A stretch of DNA of 64,000 bases from Chromobacterium phragmitis (GTDB lineage: Bacteria; Pseudomonadota; Gammaproteobacteria; Burkholderiales; Chromobacteriaceae): assembly GCF_003325475.1 (NCBI RefSeq), contig NZ_CP029495.1, positions 868,001 to 932,000 on the forward strand, written 5' to 3'. Below are positions 17,053-23,782 of the stretch, in pieces. The position numbers and the translations under genes were made by a program. Each line of letters begins with the position of its first letter. Position 1 is the first letter of the stretch. The notes below the pieces were generated by a model. The model was not told the DNA's origin. It searched no databases and was given only the letters and a program-made list of their open reading frames with translations.

Positions 17053-18067
17053 GCTGCTTCACCACCAGGCTGGCAAGATTCAGTCCCGCTGCCGCCATGC
17101 CGCCCTGCAGTCGAGCCGCATGGCGTTGTATCAGTTGCCCGGTTTCGCTTTCGTCTGCGCTGAACATCACCTGCACCGACTGCCCCACCATCCGCACTTT
17201 CACTCCCATGCCGCCCAGCGTCGGCAACTCGAGGGACAAACTGGTATTCCACGCGGGAATGTCTTCGCCGCCGCCCCCTCCCTTGCGCTCATTCTCGGCT
17301 TTTTCCTGCTCAATCTGCAGCTGCATGGGTTGCCCCGGCCAGGCCAGGCCCTGAAACTGCACCGTCCGGTTCTCCAGGCCATCCAGCTGGCGTTGCACCA
17401 AACTGCCCAGCTCCTGCAATTGGGGTTTAAGCTGGCCGCTTTTCTGATCATCGTCCAGCATGTGCGGCGTCAGATTGAGCTTGGCCTGAGGCTCTTGCTT
17501 CAACTGCTCCAGCGGATGCTGGCCATTGCTGAAATCCTTGAGGTGGGACTCATAGAACAGGCCGCTCTGCTTGACGTCCTGCTGAAGTTGTCTGGCGACC
17601 TGAGCCGGAGGTTGCTGGGCCACATCCAGTTGCAGCGGCTTGGCCGACGCATGGGCCTCGCCGGAATTCAGCAAGGTCGTCAAATAACGGGAGGCTTGGC
17701 TCAACTTTACCGCGACCGAGGCATCCTGCGCCGGAGCGGCTTCCTTGCCGCTGTCCAGCAAGGCGAAGGTCAGCGACGGCTGCAACGACATCACGCGCAA
17801 ATTCAGCGTATCGCCGGCAAGATTCGTGCCCTGCGGCAGACTCAGCGTGAACAGCGCGTTCTTGATCAGCACGGCCAGCTGATTATTGCCCAGTTGGTCC
17901 GCCACCTTCGCAGTCAACAGCTCCCCCACCATCATTGACGGCAGCTTGGATGGCTGGCTCAGCGCCTCCAGCAGTTTCGCGCTATCCAGCGCGTTGCGCA
18001 GCTGGGCAACCGTCGGTCCGCCGCCCTGTACATTAGCCGGAAGATTGGTGGGGAGAGAGGGAATCAT
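17033..18067 (-). CDS. fliK: FliK-like flagellar hook-length control protein
   Basis: 344 residues. The C-terminal portion from about 230 (LPTLGGMGVKVRMVGQSVQVMFSAD, then QLIQRHAARLQGGMAAAGLNL) is the FliK C-terminal domain that contacts FlhB; the Gln-rich middle and the N-terminal part look like the variable ruler region. It overlaps the upstream DUF2802 gene by ATGA and the downstream FlhB-like gene by 20 bp. A canonical fliK usually sits in a hook/basal-body cluster, so this may be a second FliK-type protein; the hook genes lie outside the window. Confidence 0.8.
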   Translation of the reverse strand: MIPSLPTNLPANVQGGGPTVAQLRNALDSAKLLEALSQPSKLPSMMVGELLTAKVADQLGNNQLAVLIKNALFTLSLPQGTNLAGDTLNLRVMSLQPSLTFALLDSGKEAAPAQDASVAVKLSQASRYLTTLLNSGEAHASAKPLQLDVAQQPPAQVARQLQQDVKQSGLFYESHLKDFSNGQHPLEQLKQEPQAKLNLTPHMLDDDQKSGQLKPQLQELGSLVQRQLDGLENRTVQFQGLAWPGQPMQLQIEQEKAENERKGGGGGEDIPAWNTSLSLELPTLGGMGVKVRMVGQSVQVMFSADESETGQLIQRHAARLQGGMAAAGLNLASLVVKQHEPSAE

Positions 18068-18417
18068 GAAGTCGGGCTGTTACGGTAAAGGGAAACGATC
18101 AACTCCGCCTCGCTGCGGGAAATCCCGCAACGCGAAGCCACTTCCGAAGCCGTCAAGCCCTGGCGAATCATTTCTATCGCCTGATTATACGGACTCAAGC
18201 CGGAGTCTCCCTGGCTGCGATGCTCCAAGCGAGCCTGCAGGCGCGTCACATCGCGCTGAAGGGAGCTGATTTGCTGTTGCAACTGGTCCAGATACAGGGA
18301 GGTGACGCTATCACGTTTGCTTTCCAGGCGCTGCAGACGGCTGAACAGGTACACTGCCGCAGCCGCCAAAGCCAGCCACAGCACAACCATCAGATACGGG
18401 AAGAATGCGCCGGACAT
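18064..18417 (-). CDS. DUF2802 membrane protein in flagellar operon
   Basis: 117 residues: one N-terminal TM helix (about 7-26), a coiled-coil segment (about 28-68, RLQRLESKRDSVTSLYLDQL) and a helix-turn-helix-like C-terminus GLTASEVASRCGISRSEAELI (about 88-108). This is the pattern of the DUF2802 family, commonly found with flagellar genes. Function is unknown. The ATGA overlap with fliK indicates translational coupling. Confidence 0.8.
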   Translation of the reverse strand: MSGAFFPYLMVVLWLALAAAAVYLFSRLQRLESKRDSVTSLYLDQLQQQISSLQRDVTRLQARLEHRSQGDSGLSPYNQAIEMIRQGLTASEVASRCGISRSEAELIVSLYRNSPTS

Positions 18418-18514
18418 GGAGATTTCCCCTCGGGTAAGATCCGCACTGACTTAAGTGTATGGCGAAATATGGCGCAACCCAAGCCCAAACCCGGCCAATC
18501 AAAACAACCGACGC

Positions 18515-18847
18515 TCATCCCTTGTATTGGCGATTCAACTTGGAACTCTGACTGAGGACACGCAGTTCCGCTTTGATCTGCTTGGCCCAGCCAGACACTT
18601 GCTGCTGGGCCTCTTCCCGCACAATCAGCACTCTGCGCAGGGTTTCCCGTTGAGTCTCGCTCAGGCTGTCTCGCCCGTTGTCCCCCAACTCTTTCAGCAG
18701 CTGGCTCACCCCGGCTTCGCTTCGCTCGTAGAGCGCAGAGAAACGGGGGCGATCGCGCCGAGTCGCCGCCTCCAGCAGCTCTCTGGTCAACGACTCCAGC
18801 TCTTCAATCAACTTGGCCTGCGCCGGGGTGATCGTCCGTGATTTCAT
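18515..18847 (-). CDS. fliT: FliT-like flagellar chaperone
   Basis: A 110-residue, all-helical, highly charged protein directly after fliS (6 nt gap), where FliT normally sits. FliT is the export chaperone of the filament cap FliD. Sequence identity to enterobacterial FliT is weak by eye, so the call rests mainly on size, helical pattern (LIEELESLTRELLEAATR, QRETLRRVLIVREEAQQQV) and position. Confidence 0.75.
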   Translation of the reverse strand: MKSRTITPAQAKLIEELESLTRELLEAATRRDRPRFSALYERSEAGVSQLLKELGDNGRDSLSETQRETLRRVLIVREEAQQQVSGWAKQIKAELRVLSQSSKLNRQYKG

Positions 18848-18853
18848 GTCTCA

Positions 18854-19291
18854 CTAGGCCCCGGCCGGACGATCGGCCTCCGCCAGCGAAGCCGCGCTCC
18901 CTCTATCCACCTGCTGCCAGGCAGGGAGAATGGTTTCCAGCAACGCGCGTACTTCGGCCAAGACTTCCAGATCATTCTTCAAGCTGGCCTTGGCCAGCCT
19001 GACCTTCATATACAGGTACAAATCATTCAGATTCGCAGCCGCATCCGAACCCTGCTCCAAGTCCAATGCGATCCTCAGCCCCTCCAGGATATCCATCACC
19101 TTGGTGATCATCCGGGCCTTTTCATCGAAACGGCCTTGGCCGATGGCGACATCCGCCGCCTGCAAGGCTTTGATCGCGCCTTCGTAAAGCATCACGACGA
19201 TGCCGACCGGGCTCGCCCCATAAATCGCGGTTTTCAAGGCATCATTGGCATATGCCTGATTGAACTGCTTGAGCATTCGTGAATTCAGCAT
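18854..19291 (-). CDS. fliS: Flagellin export chaperone FliS
   Basis: 145 residues, the usual FliS size. FliS binds the C-terminal helices of flagellin in the cytoplasm and prevents premature polymerisation. The N-terminal FNQAYANDALKTAIYGASPVGIVVMLYEGAIKAL matches the family YxxxxVxTASPxxLxxMLYDGAI pattern, and NDLYLYMKVRLAKASLKND corresponds to the later conserved helix. It sits between fliD (56 bp upstream) and fliT. Confidence 0.94.
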   Translation of the reverse strand: MLNSRMLKQFNQAYANDALKTAIYGASPVGIVVMLYEGAIKALQAADVAIGQGRFDEKARMITKVMDILEGLRIALDLEQGSDAAANLNDLYLYMKVRLAKASLKNDLEVLAEVRALLETILPAWQQVDRGSAASLAEADRPAGA

Positions 19292-19347
19292 GGCCCACCA
19301 TCATTTCTGGAACTAGCGGGCGACCCATCGCCGCCCGGACTGCGACT

Positions 19348-20721
19348 TTACTTGGAAGAAATCAGGTTGAACAAGCTAGCGGAACCTGACTGCATCTCTG
19401 ACAATGTCTTGTTCAAAGCCGTATATTGCCTGATCAACTGCGCCTGCTTCGTGTCCAACCTAGCCTGCAACGAGCTCTGTAGCTGGGTTTCCGCGCTCGC
19501 CTTGGACTTGATCGTCGCCTTACTGGTTTCAATCACGCCCTTGGGATCGAGCATGCCATTGATCGCGGCGTTGAAACGCTGGGCAAAGCCAGTATTCGCG
19601 GCGTTTCCAAACAGGTTCATCACCGCCTGCTTGTCTTTTTTCATCGCGTCGTTGAACGCGGTCTGATCCAGCTTCAACGTGCCGTCTTTTTGCAGCGAAA
19701 TGCCGGCCTGCGACAAGTAGGCGATGGAGTTCACCGCGTCCACGCCCGCCACCGGCGTAGACAATACTTGCTGCAACTTGTTCTGGATGTCCAGAATCGA
19801 GGCATTGCCCTTCATCGCGCCGCTGCGCGCAGCCTTGACGTCGCTGATGATTTGGTTGTAGGCATCGACGAACGACTGCAGATTCTTGGCGACGCCTGCG
19901 CTGTCAGGCGACATCGAAACCGTGAAAGTCCCTGCTTTATACAGGTCAATCTCCACACCCGCCACGGCATCGGTCACCTTGTTGCTGCCCGCGCTGATCG
20001 ACACCCCATTTACGGTTAAGTTAGCGTTTGCCGCATCCTTTGACTCGCCTTCAGCGGCCACGGTCTGAGACAAGCCGGCCAAAGTCGAACCGCTAGTCGT
20101 GCCTGTGTCGCTGCCGCCGGCAGTGATCTTGAACTGGTTATCCTTGCCAGACTCCGCAGCCTTCAGCACCAGCTTGTAATTGCCGCCGTTCTGCACGATC
20201 GAGGCATTGACTCCGATGCCCGCGGCATTGATCTTGTCGTTGATGGTCTGCAGCGAAATCGGATCACTGCCGTTGCTGCTCAGGTTCACCGTCTGAGTCT
20301 TGCCGTTGATCTCGAAGGAAATCGACTGCGGGGCACCCGTGATGGACGCCTTCGGATCTGTGATATTCGGCGCCGTCCCGGAGCCTACCTTGTCAAACAC
20401 CAGTTGGCGGCTAGTCGCCAGATTCGCCACGTTCACCTCATAGGTGCCCGAGCTGCCGCCGCTGGTAGCAGAGACCGCCGCCATCGAACCATCGCTGACA
20501 GTCGCCTTGAACACTTGCAAAAAACGGCCGGATGACAGGCCGGTCAAGGCTGTCTGCAGCGCAGACAACGAAGAGCTGAGTTTGCCTACAGTGCTGAGCT
20601 GGGTGTTGTATTGGTCGGCTCGCTGTTGACTTTCGTTGAGCGGGCGGCGCTCAATGCCCATCAACTGGCTGACGATACCCTGAACATCCAGAGCGCCCAC
20701 GGAACTGGTAATGGAAGCCAT
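19348..20721 (-). CDS. fliD: Flagellar filament cap protein FliD (HAP2)
   Basis: 457-residue filament cap that folds incoming flagellin at the tip and can serve as an adhesin. The N-terminal helix region DVQGIVSQLMGIERRPLN and the C-terminal coiled region LDTKQAQLIRQYTALNKTLSEMQSGSASLFNLISSK are typical of FliD_N and FliD_C. The central part is Thr/Ser/Gly-rich and variable. The gene follows flaG by 37 bp. Confidence 0.96.
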   Translation of the reverse strand: MASITSSVGALDVQGIVSQLMGIERRPLNESQQRADQYNTQLSTVGKLSSSLSALQTALTGLSSGRFLQVFKATVSDGSMAAVSATSGGSSGTYEVNVANLATSRQLVFDKVGSGTAPNITDPKASITGAPQSISFEINGKTQTVNLSSNGSDPISLQTINDKINAAGIGVNASIVQNGGNYKLVLKAAESGKDNQFKITAGGSDTGTTSGSTLAGLSQTVAAEGESKDAANANLTVNGVSISAGSNKVTDAVAGVEIDLYKAGTFTVSMSPDSAGVAKNLQSFVDAYNQIISDVKAARSGAMKGNASILDIQNKLQQVLSTPVAGVDAVNSIAYLSQAGISLQKDGTLKLDQTAFNDAMKKDKQAVMNLFGNAANTGFAQRFNAAINGMLDPKGVIETSKATIKSKASAETQLQSSLQARLDTKQAQLIRQYTALNKTLSEMQSGSASLFNLISSK

Positions 20722-20758
20722 GTTATCCCCATGTTATTGTCGCTTCGGAACAAAGGGG

Positions 20759-21184
20759 TCAGGCCTTGTCCTTCAGCAGGAGGCCCTTGAAGTCGCCGAT
20801 CGCCTTGGCGATGCGCAGCGCTTCTTCGGACGGAATCTGGCGAATGACCTTGTTGTTGTCCTTGTCGACGACCTTTACCACGGTGGAGCCCGTGTCCTTG
20901 TCGACCGAAAACAGCAAGGAACTGTTGTACAAAGAGGCCGTGTTGTTCAACTGCTTGACCGAATCCTCCAACTGCTTGGTCAGGGACTGCTGCTTTTGTT
21001 CCGAACCCGCCGCCGCCTGTTGCTGCTGGCTCTGCCCAACCGCGGCGACAGCTTGCGTCGTATCCGCCAGCACCGGCTGGCCTTGATCGCTTGCAGGGGC
21101 TTGCGCCAGCTCTACCAGTTGCTGACGCTGTACCGGAGCGGCCGCCGTCGGAACGGAAGGCGATAAGATGGAAGGGATTTGCAT
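20759..21184 (-). CDS. flaG: FlaG family protein
   Basis: A 141-residue FlaG-like protein. The C-terminal domain, from about residue 60 (LTKQLEDSVKQLNN...LLFSVDKDTGSTVVKVVDKD, RQIPSEEALRIAKAI), is the FlaG domain; loss of FlaG in other polar flagellates alters filament length. The N-terminal half is Gln/Ala-rich and disordered-looking. ATG 21184 is preferred because AGGAG lies 7 nt upstream of it; three further in-frame ATGs occur 6-21 nt upstream and cannot be excluded. Confidence 0.9.
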   Translation of the reverse strand: MQIPSILSPSVPTAAAPVQRQQLVELAQAPASDQGQPVLADTTQAVAAVGQSQQQQAAAGSEQKQQSLTKQLEDSVKQLNNTASLYNSSLLFSVDKDTGSTVVKVVDKDNNKVIRQIPSEEALRIAKAIGDFKGLLLKDKA

Positions 21185-21204
21185 GATCATGCTCCTCATG
21201 ACCA

Positions 21205-21230
21205 CAGCTCCGGCTGCCCAACCGGAGCTG
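21205..21230 (-). other. Perfect hairpin between flagellin 1 and flaG
   Basis: Nine-base arms 21205-21213 and 21222-21230 with an 8-nt loop lie in the 75-bp gap between the first flagellin stop (21260) and flaG. No T tract follows, so it is not a classical terminator. It could stabilise the flagellin mRNA 3' end or reduce read-through into flaG-fliD. Confidence 0.55.
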
Positions 21231-21259
21231 CGTCTGGCTATACCATCAGTTTACTACCG

Positions 21260-22108
21260 TTATTGCAGCAGCGTCAGGGCTGCTTGGGGCAGCGTGTTGG
21301 CTTGCTTCAGGATAGACGAGCCGGCTTGTTGCAGAATCTGGTTCTTAGTCAGGTTAGCCGTTTCCGAAGCGAAGTCCACATCCACGATACGGCTGTTGGC
21401 GGCAGTCAGGTTTTGCACGTAGTTTTGCAGGTTAGCCACCACAGCGTCAAACCGGTTCTGCACCGCGCCCCAAGTCGAACGCACAGTCGAGATTTCCGCG
21501 ATGTCCGCGTCCAGGGCCGACAACACGCCGGACGCGCCGGACTGCGAGGTCACGCTGATGGTGCCGGTCGCGCTCAGCGAGGAGTTGTAGCTACACAGCA
21601 CGCCGCCGGAGGTCAAGTCCACCGAGGAGATCGACACTTGGTTGTTAGCCGCGCCGGAAGAGCCGACTTGGAAGGTCAGGCTGCCGCCGCCGGACAACAG
21701 CGAAGTGCCGTTGAACTGGGTGGTTTGCACAATACGCGAAATTTCCTGGGTCAGCTGGTCCACTTCGTTTTGCAGCTGCGAACGGTTAGTGTTGCTAACC
21801 GAGCCGTTGGCGGACTGCACCGCGATTTCGCGGATACGCTGCAGGTTGTTGGCGATCTGACCCAGCGCGCCTTCAGCCGTCTGCCCTACGGAAATACCGT
21901 CATTGGCGTTGTTGACCGCTTGGTTGTTGCCGCGGATCGCCGCAGTCAGCGTCTGCGAAATCGCGAGACCGGCGGCGTCGTCCTTGGCGCTGTTGATGCG
22001 GTAGCCGGAAGAAAGACGTGCCAGAGACTTCGACAGAGACATCTGCGAGTTATTCAGATTCAGCTGCGCCTGCAGCGAGGATACGTTGGTGTTGACGGTA
22101 ATGGCCAT
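21260..22108 (-). CDS. fliC: Flagellin 1
   Basis: A 282-residue flagellin: conserved N-terminal D0/D1 (MAITVNTNVSSLQAQ to about residue 160) and C-terminal D1/D0 (from about 205, ending ILKQANTLPQAALTLLQ), with a short central region. It ends with the classic C-terminal LLQ. A Cys in VLCSYN (codon at 21593-21595) is unusual for a secreted flagellin. SD AGGAG lies 7 nt before ATG 22108, and a near-consensus sigma-28 promoter is about 50 bp upstream. It is likely exported with FliS and glycosylated by the adjacent operon; the modification is an inference. Confidence 0.96.
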   Translation of the reverse strand: MAITVNTNVSSLQAQLNLNNSQMSLSKSLARLSSGYRINSAKDDAAGLAISQTLTAAIRGNNQAVNNANDGISVGQTAEGALGQIANNLQRIREIAVQSANGSVSNTNRSQLQNEVDQLTQEISRIVQTTQFNGTSLLSGGGSLTFQVGSSGAANNQVSISSVDLTSGGVLCSYNSSLSATGTISVTSQSGASGVLSALDADIAEISTVRSTWGAVQNRFDAVVANLQNYVQNLTAANSRIVDVDFASETANLTKNQILQQAGSSILKQANTLPQAALTLLQ

Positions 22109-22157
22109 GATGACTCTCCTGATACTCAGTGTGGGCAAAGAGGCTTGCTTACACTGC

Positions 22158-22184
22158 TTATCGGCTAGCGCATTCCGAACTTTA
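22158..22184 (-). promoter_or_regulatory. Sigma-28 (FliA) promoter of flagellin 1
   Basis: On the minus strand TAAAGTTC, 11 bases, then GCCGATAA. The sigma-28 consensus is TAAAGTTT-N11-GCCGATAA, so 15 of 16 defined bases match. The predicted start near 22151 gives a leader of about 43 nt. Confidence 0.9.
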
Positions 22185-22190
22185 TGGTGA

Positions 22191-22210
22191 AAGTGTGAAT
22201 TTTCACACTT
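22191..22210. promoter_or_regulatory. Perfect 9-bp palindrome upstream of the flagellin 1 promoter
   Basis: AAGTGTGAA, TT, TTCACACTT. The palindrome ends 6 bp upstream of the sigma-28 -35 element, the right place for an activator or co-regulator. The half-site TGTGA recalls CRP/FNR-type sites, but the 4-base spacing between TGTGA and TCACA differs from the CRP spacing of six. The factor is unknown. Confidence 0.6.
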
Positions 22211-22284
22211 GACACGCCATCAACCCCGACCTATCCGGTCATCTCATCCCATCGCTCCCGTTCGATCCTTCCCTCTCGTCCCTT

Positions 22285-22317
22285 AGGCGGCCGGCTGCTC
22301 AGGCAAGCCAGCCGCCC
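22285..22317 (-). terminator. Hairpin after flagellin 2
   Basis: An 11-bp stem with one G-T wobble (minus-strand arms starting GGCGGCTGGCT and ending GCCGCC) begins 10 bp past the flagellin 2 stop. No T run follows, so it may be a 3' stabilising structure rather than a strong terminator. Confidence 0.55.
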
Positions 22318-22326
22318 TTATCCCTC

Positions 22327-23550
22327 TTATTGCAGCAGAGACAGCGCCGCTTGCGGCAGCGAGTTGGCCTGTTTCAGGATGGAGCCGCCGGCCTGCTGCA
22401 GAATCTGGCCCTTGGTCAGGTTGGCGGTTTCCGAGGCGAAGTCCACGTCCATGATGCGGCTGTTGGCCGCGGTCAGGTTCTGGGTGTAGTTGCCCAGGTT
22501 GGCCACCACCGCGTCGAAGCGGTTCATCACCGAGCCGAAGGTGGAGCGCAGGTCGGAAATCTTGGCGATGTCCTGAGACAGCAGGTTCAGCGCCTTGGCC
22601 GCGCCATCCTGCGAGGTCACATCCACGGTTTTCACCGCCAACAGATTGGCATTGAAGGAGTGCAGGCCGCCGCTGGCGCCAATAGTCGGATTGGCGTTGC
22701 TGAACGTGGTCTGGGCATCCTTGGCGGTATCCATCGCCGTCCGGGCATTATCCAACGCCGTCTTCGCAGCCGCCTTGCCTGCGGTATCCGCAGCCTGCCA
22801 GGCCTTGTCGGCATCGTCCACCGCCTTGCTTTTGGCGGCGAGGTCAGTATCCAGATAGGCTTTCTCCGCATTCAGCGACTTGCGCTTCATTTCATCTGCA
22901 GTAGCCTGTGTCACGCCGGGATTCGGCGCGCCAGTAGTGGCATCGGCAACAGCTCCGTATGCCGTCTTTGCGGCATCCCACGCGGTCTTGGCATCTGCAG
23001 CAGCCTTTGTCAGGTCTGCAGTAGAGCCAGAAAGGGTGTTCGGGGTCGACTGAGTCAAATCCACGGTCTGAATACTGATCTGGTTATCCGCCGCGCCCTC
23101 GGAACCCACCTGGAAGGTCAGATTAGCGCCGCCGGCCAGCAACTTGGTGCCGTTGAACTCGGTAGTCTGGATGGTGCGGGAGATTTCCTGGGTCAGCTGG
23201 TTCACTTCGTTTTGAAGCTGCGAACGGTTCGTGTCGCTGACGCCGCCGTTGGAAGCCTGCACCGCGATTTCGCGGATGCGCTGCAGGTTGTTGGCGATCT
23301 GACCCATCGCGCCTTCAGCGGTCTGGCCGACGGACACGCCGTCGTTGGCGTTGCGCATTGCCTGGTTGTTGCCGCGGATGGCGGAGGTCAGGGTCTGGGA
23401 AATGGCCAGACCGGCGGCGTCGTCCTTGCCGCTGTTGATGCGGAAGCCGGAGGACAGGCGCTGCAGCGACTGGTTCAGCGACATGCTGGAGTTGTTGAGG
23501 TTCAGTTGCGCCTGCAGTGAAGACAGGTTGGTGTTGACGGTAATTGCCAT
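22327..23550 (-). CDS. fliC: Flagellin 2, with helical central insert
   Basis: A 407-residue flagellin with the same terminal domains as flagellin 1 (MAITVNTNLSSLQAQ; ILKQANSLPQAALSLLQ) but a roughly 108-residue insert at about 178-285. The insert is rich in Ala, Asp, Lys and Thr with regular heptad-like spacing (AAADAKTAWDAAKTAYGAVA; AVDDADKAWQAADTAGKAA; TALDNARTAMDTAKDAQ), predicting antiparallel helices or a coiled coil instead of the usual beta-rich D2/D3. Two acidic/basic patches would be surface exposed. The start is ATG 23550 with SD AAGGGG; a sigma-28 promoter lies about 60 bp upstream. Two flagellins may form mixed or segmented filaments. Confidence 0.95.
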   Translation of the reverse strand: MAITVNTNLSSLQAQLNLNNSSMSLNQSLQRLSSGFRINSGKDDAAGLAISQTLTSAIRGNNQAMRNANDGVSVGQTAEGAMGQIANNLQRIREIAVQASNGGVSDTNRSQLQNEVNQLTQEISRTIQTTEFNGTKLLAGGANLTFQVGSEGAADNQISIQTVDLTQSTPNTLSGSTADLTKAAADAKTAWDAAKTAYGAVADATTGAPNPGVTQATADEMKRKSLNAEKAYLDTDLAAKSKAVDDADKAWQAADTAGKAAAKTALDNARTAMDTAKDAQTTFSNANPTIGASGGLHSFNANLLAVKTVDVTSQDGAAKALNLLSQDIAKISDLRSTFGSVMNRFDAVVANLGNYTQNLTAANSRIMDVDFASETANLTKGQILQQAGGSILKQANSLPQAALSLLQ

Positions 23551-23605
23551 TTCATTCCCCTTATCGGCCCACAGGGCCATCGAATTTTCTTGCCTGTTGA
23601 GGACA

Positions 23606-23632
23606 AGATCGGCCGACAGGAGGAATTTGTTA
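23606..23632 (-). promoter_or_regulatory. Sigma-28 promoter of flagellin 2
   Basis: On the minus strand TAACAAAT, 11 bases, then GCCGATCT. The spacing is exact and the -10 matches 6 of 8 consensus bases, so it is weaker than the flagellin 1 promoter. A GCCGATAA nearer the ATG lacks a -35 and was not chosen. Confidence 0.75.
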
Positions 23633-23718
23633 TGAAAATGGTATTATTACCAAAAATGAGCTGCGCTAATCATTTTCACAAGCAATAAACAACTCAAATT
23701 CTCGCATTCATCAGAATG

Positions 23719-23759
23719 AAAAACCGGCCGCTCCGTTCATTGAGACGGGAGCGGCCGGT
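23719..23759 (-). terminator. Intrinsic terminator of the glycosylation operon
   Basis: A perfect 12-bp stem on the minus strand (ACCGGCCGCTCC and GGAGCGGCCGGT) is followed by TTTTT. It begins 24 bp beyond the stop of the large glycosyltransferase and separates this operon from flagellin 2. Confidence 0.92.
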
Positions 23760-23782
23760 AGGTCCTGGGTTTGCCGGACAGG

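Noticed and set aside
22191..22210. CRP binding site
   Set aside because: The TGTGA and TCACA half-sites are separated by four bases instead of six; kept as an unidentified palindrome.
23561..23568. GCCGATAA (minus strand) as the flagellin 2 -10 element
   Set aside because: No -35 match 11 bases upstream, and transcription would start inside the ribosome-binding site; the site at 23606-23632 is better.
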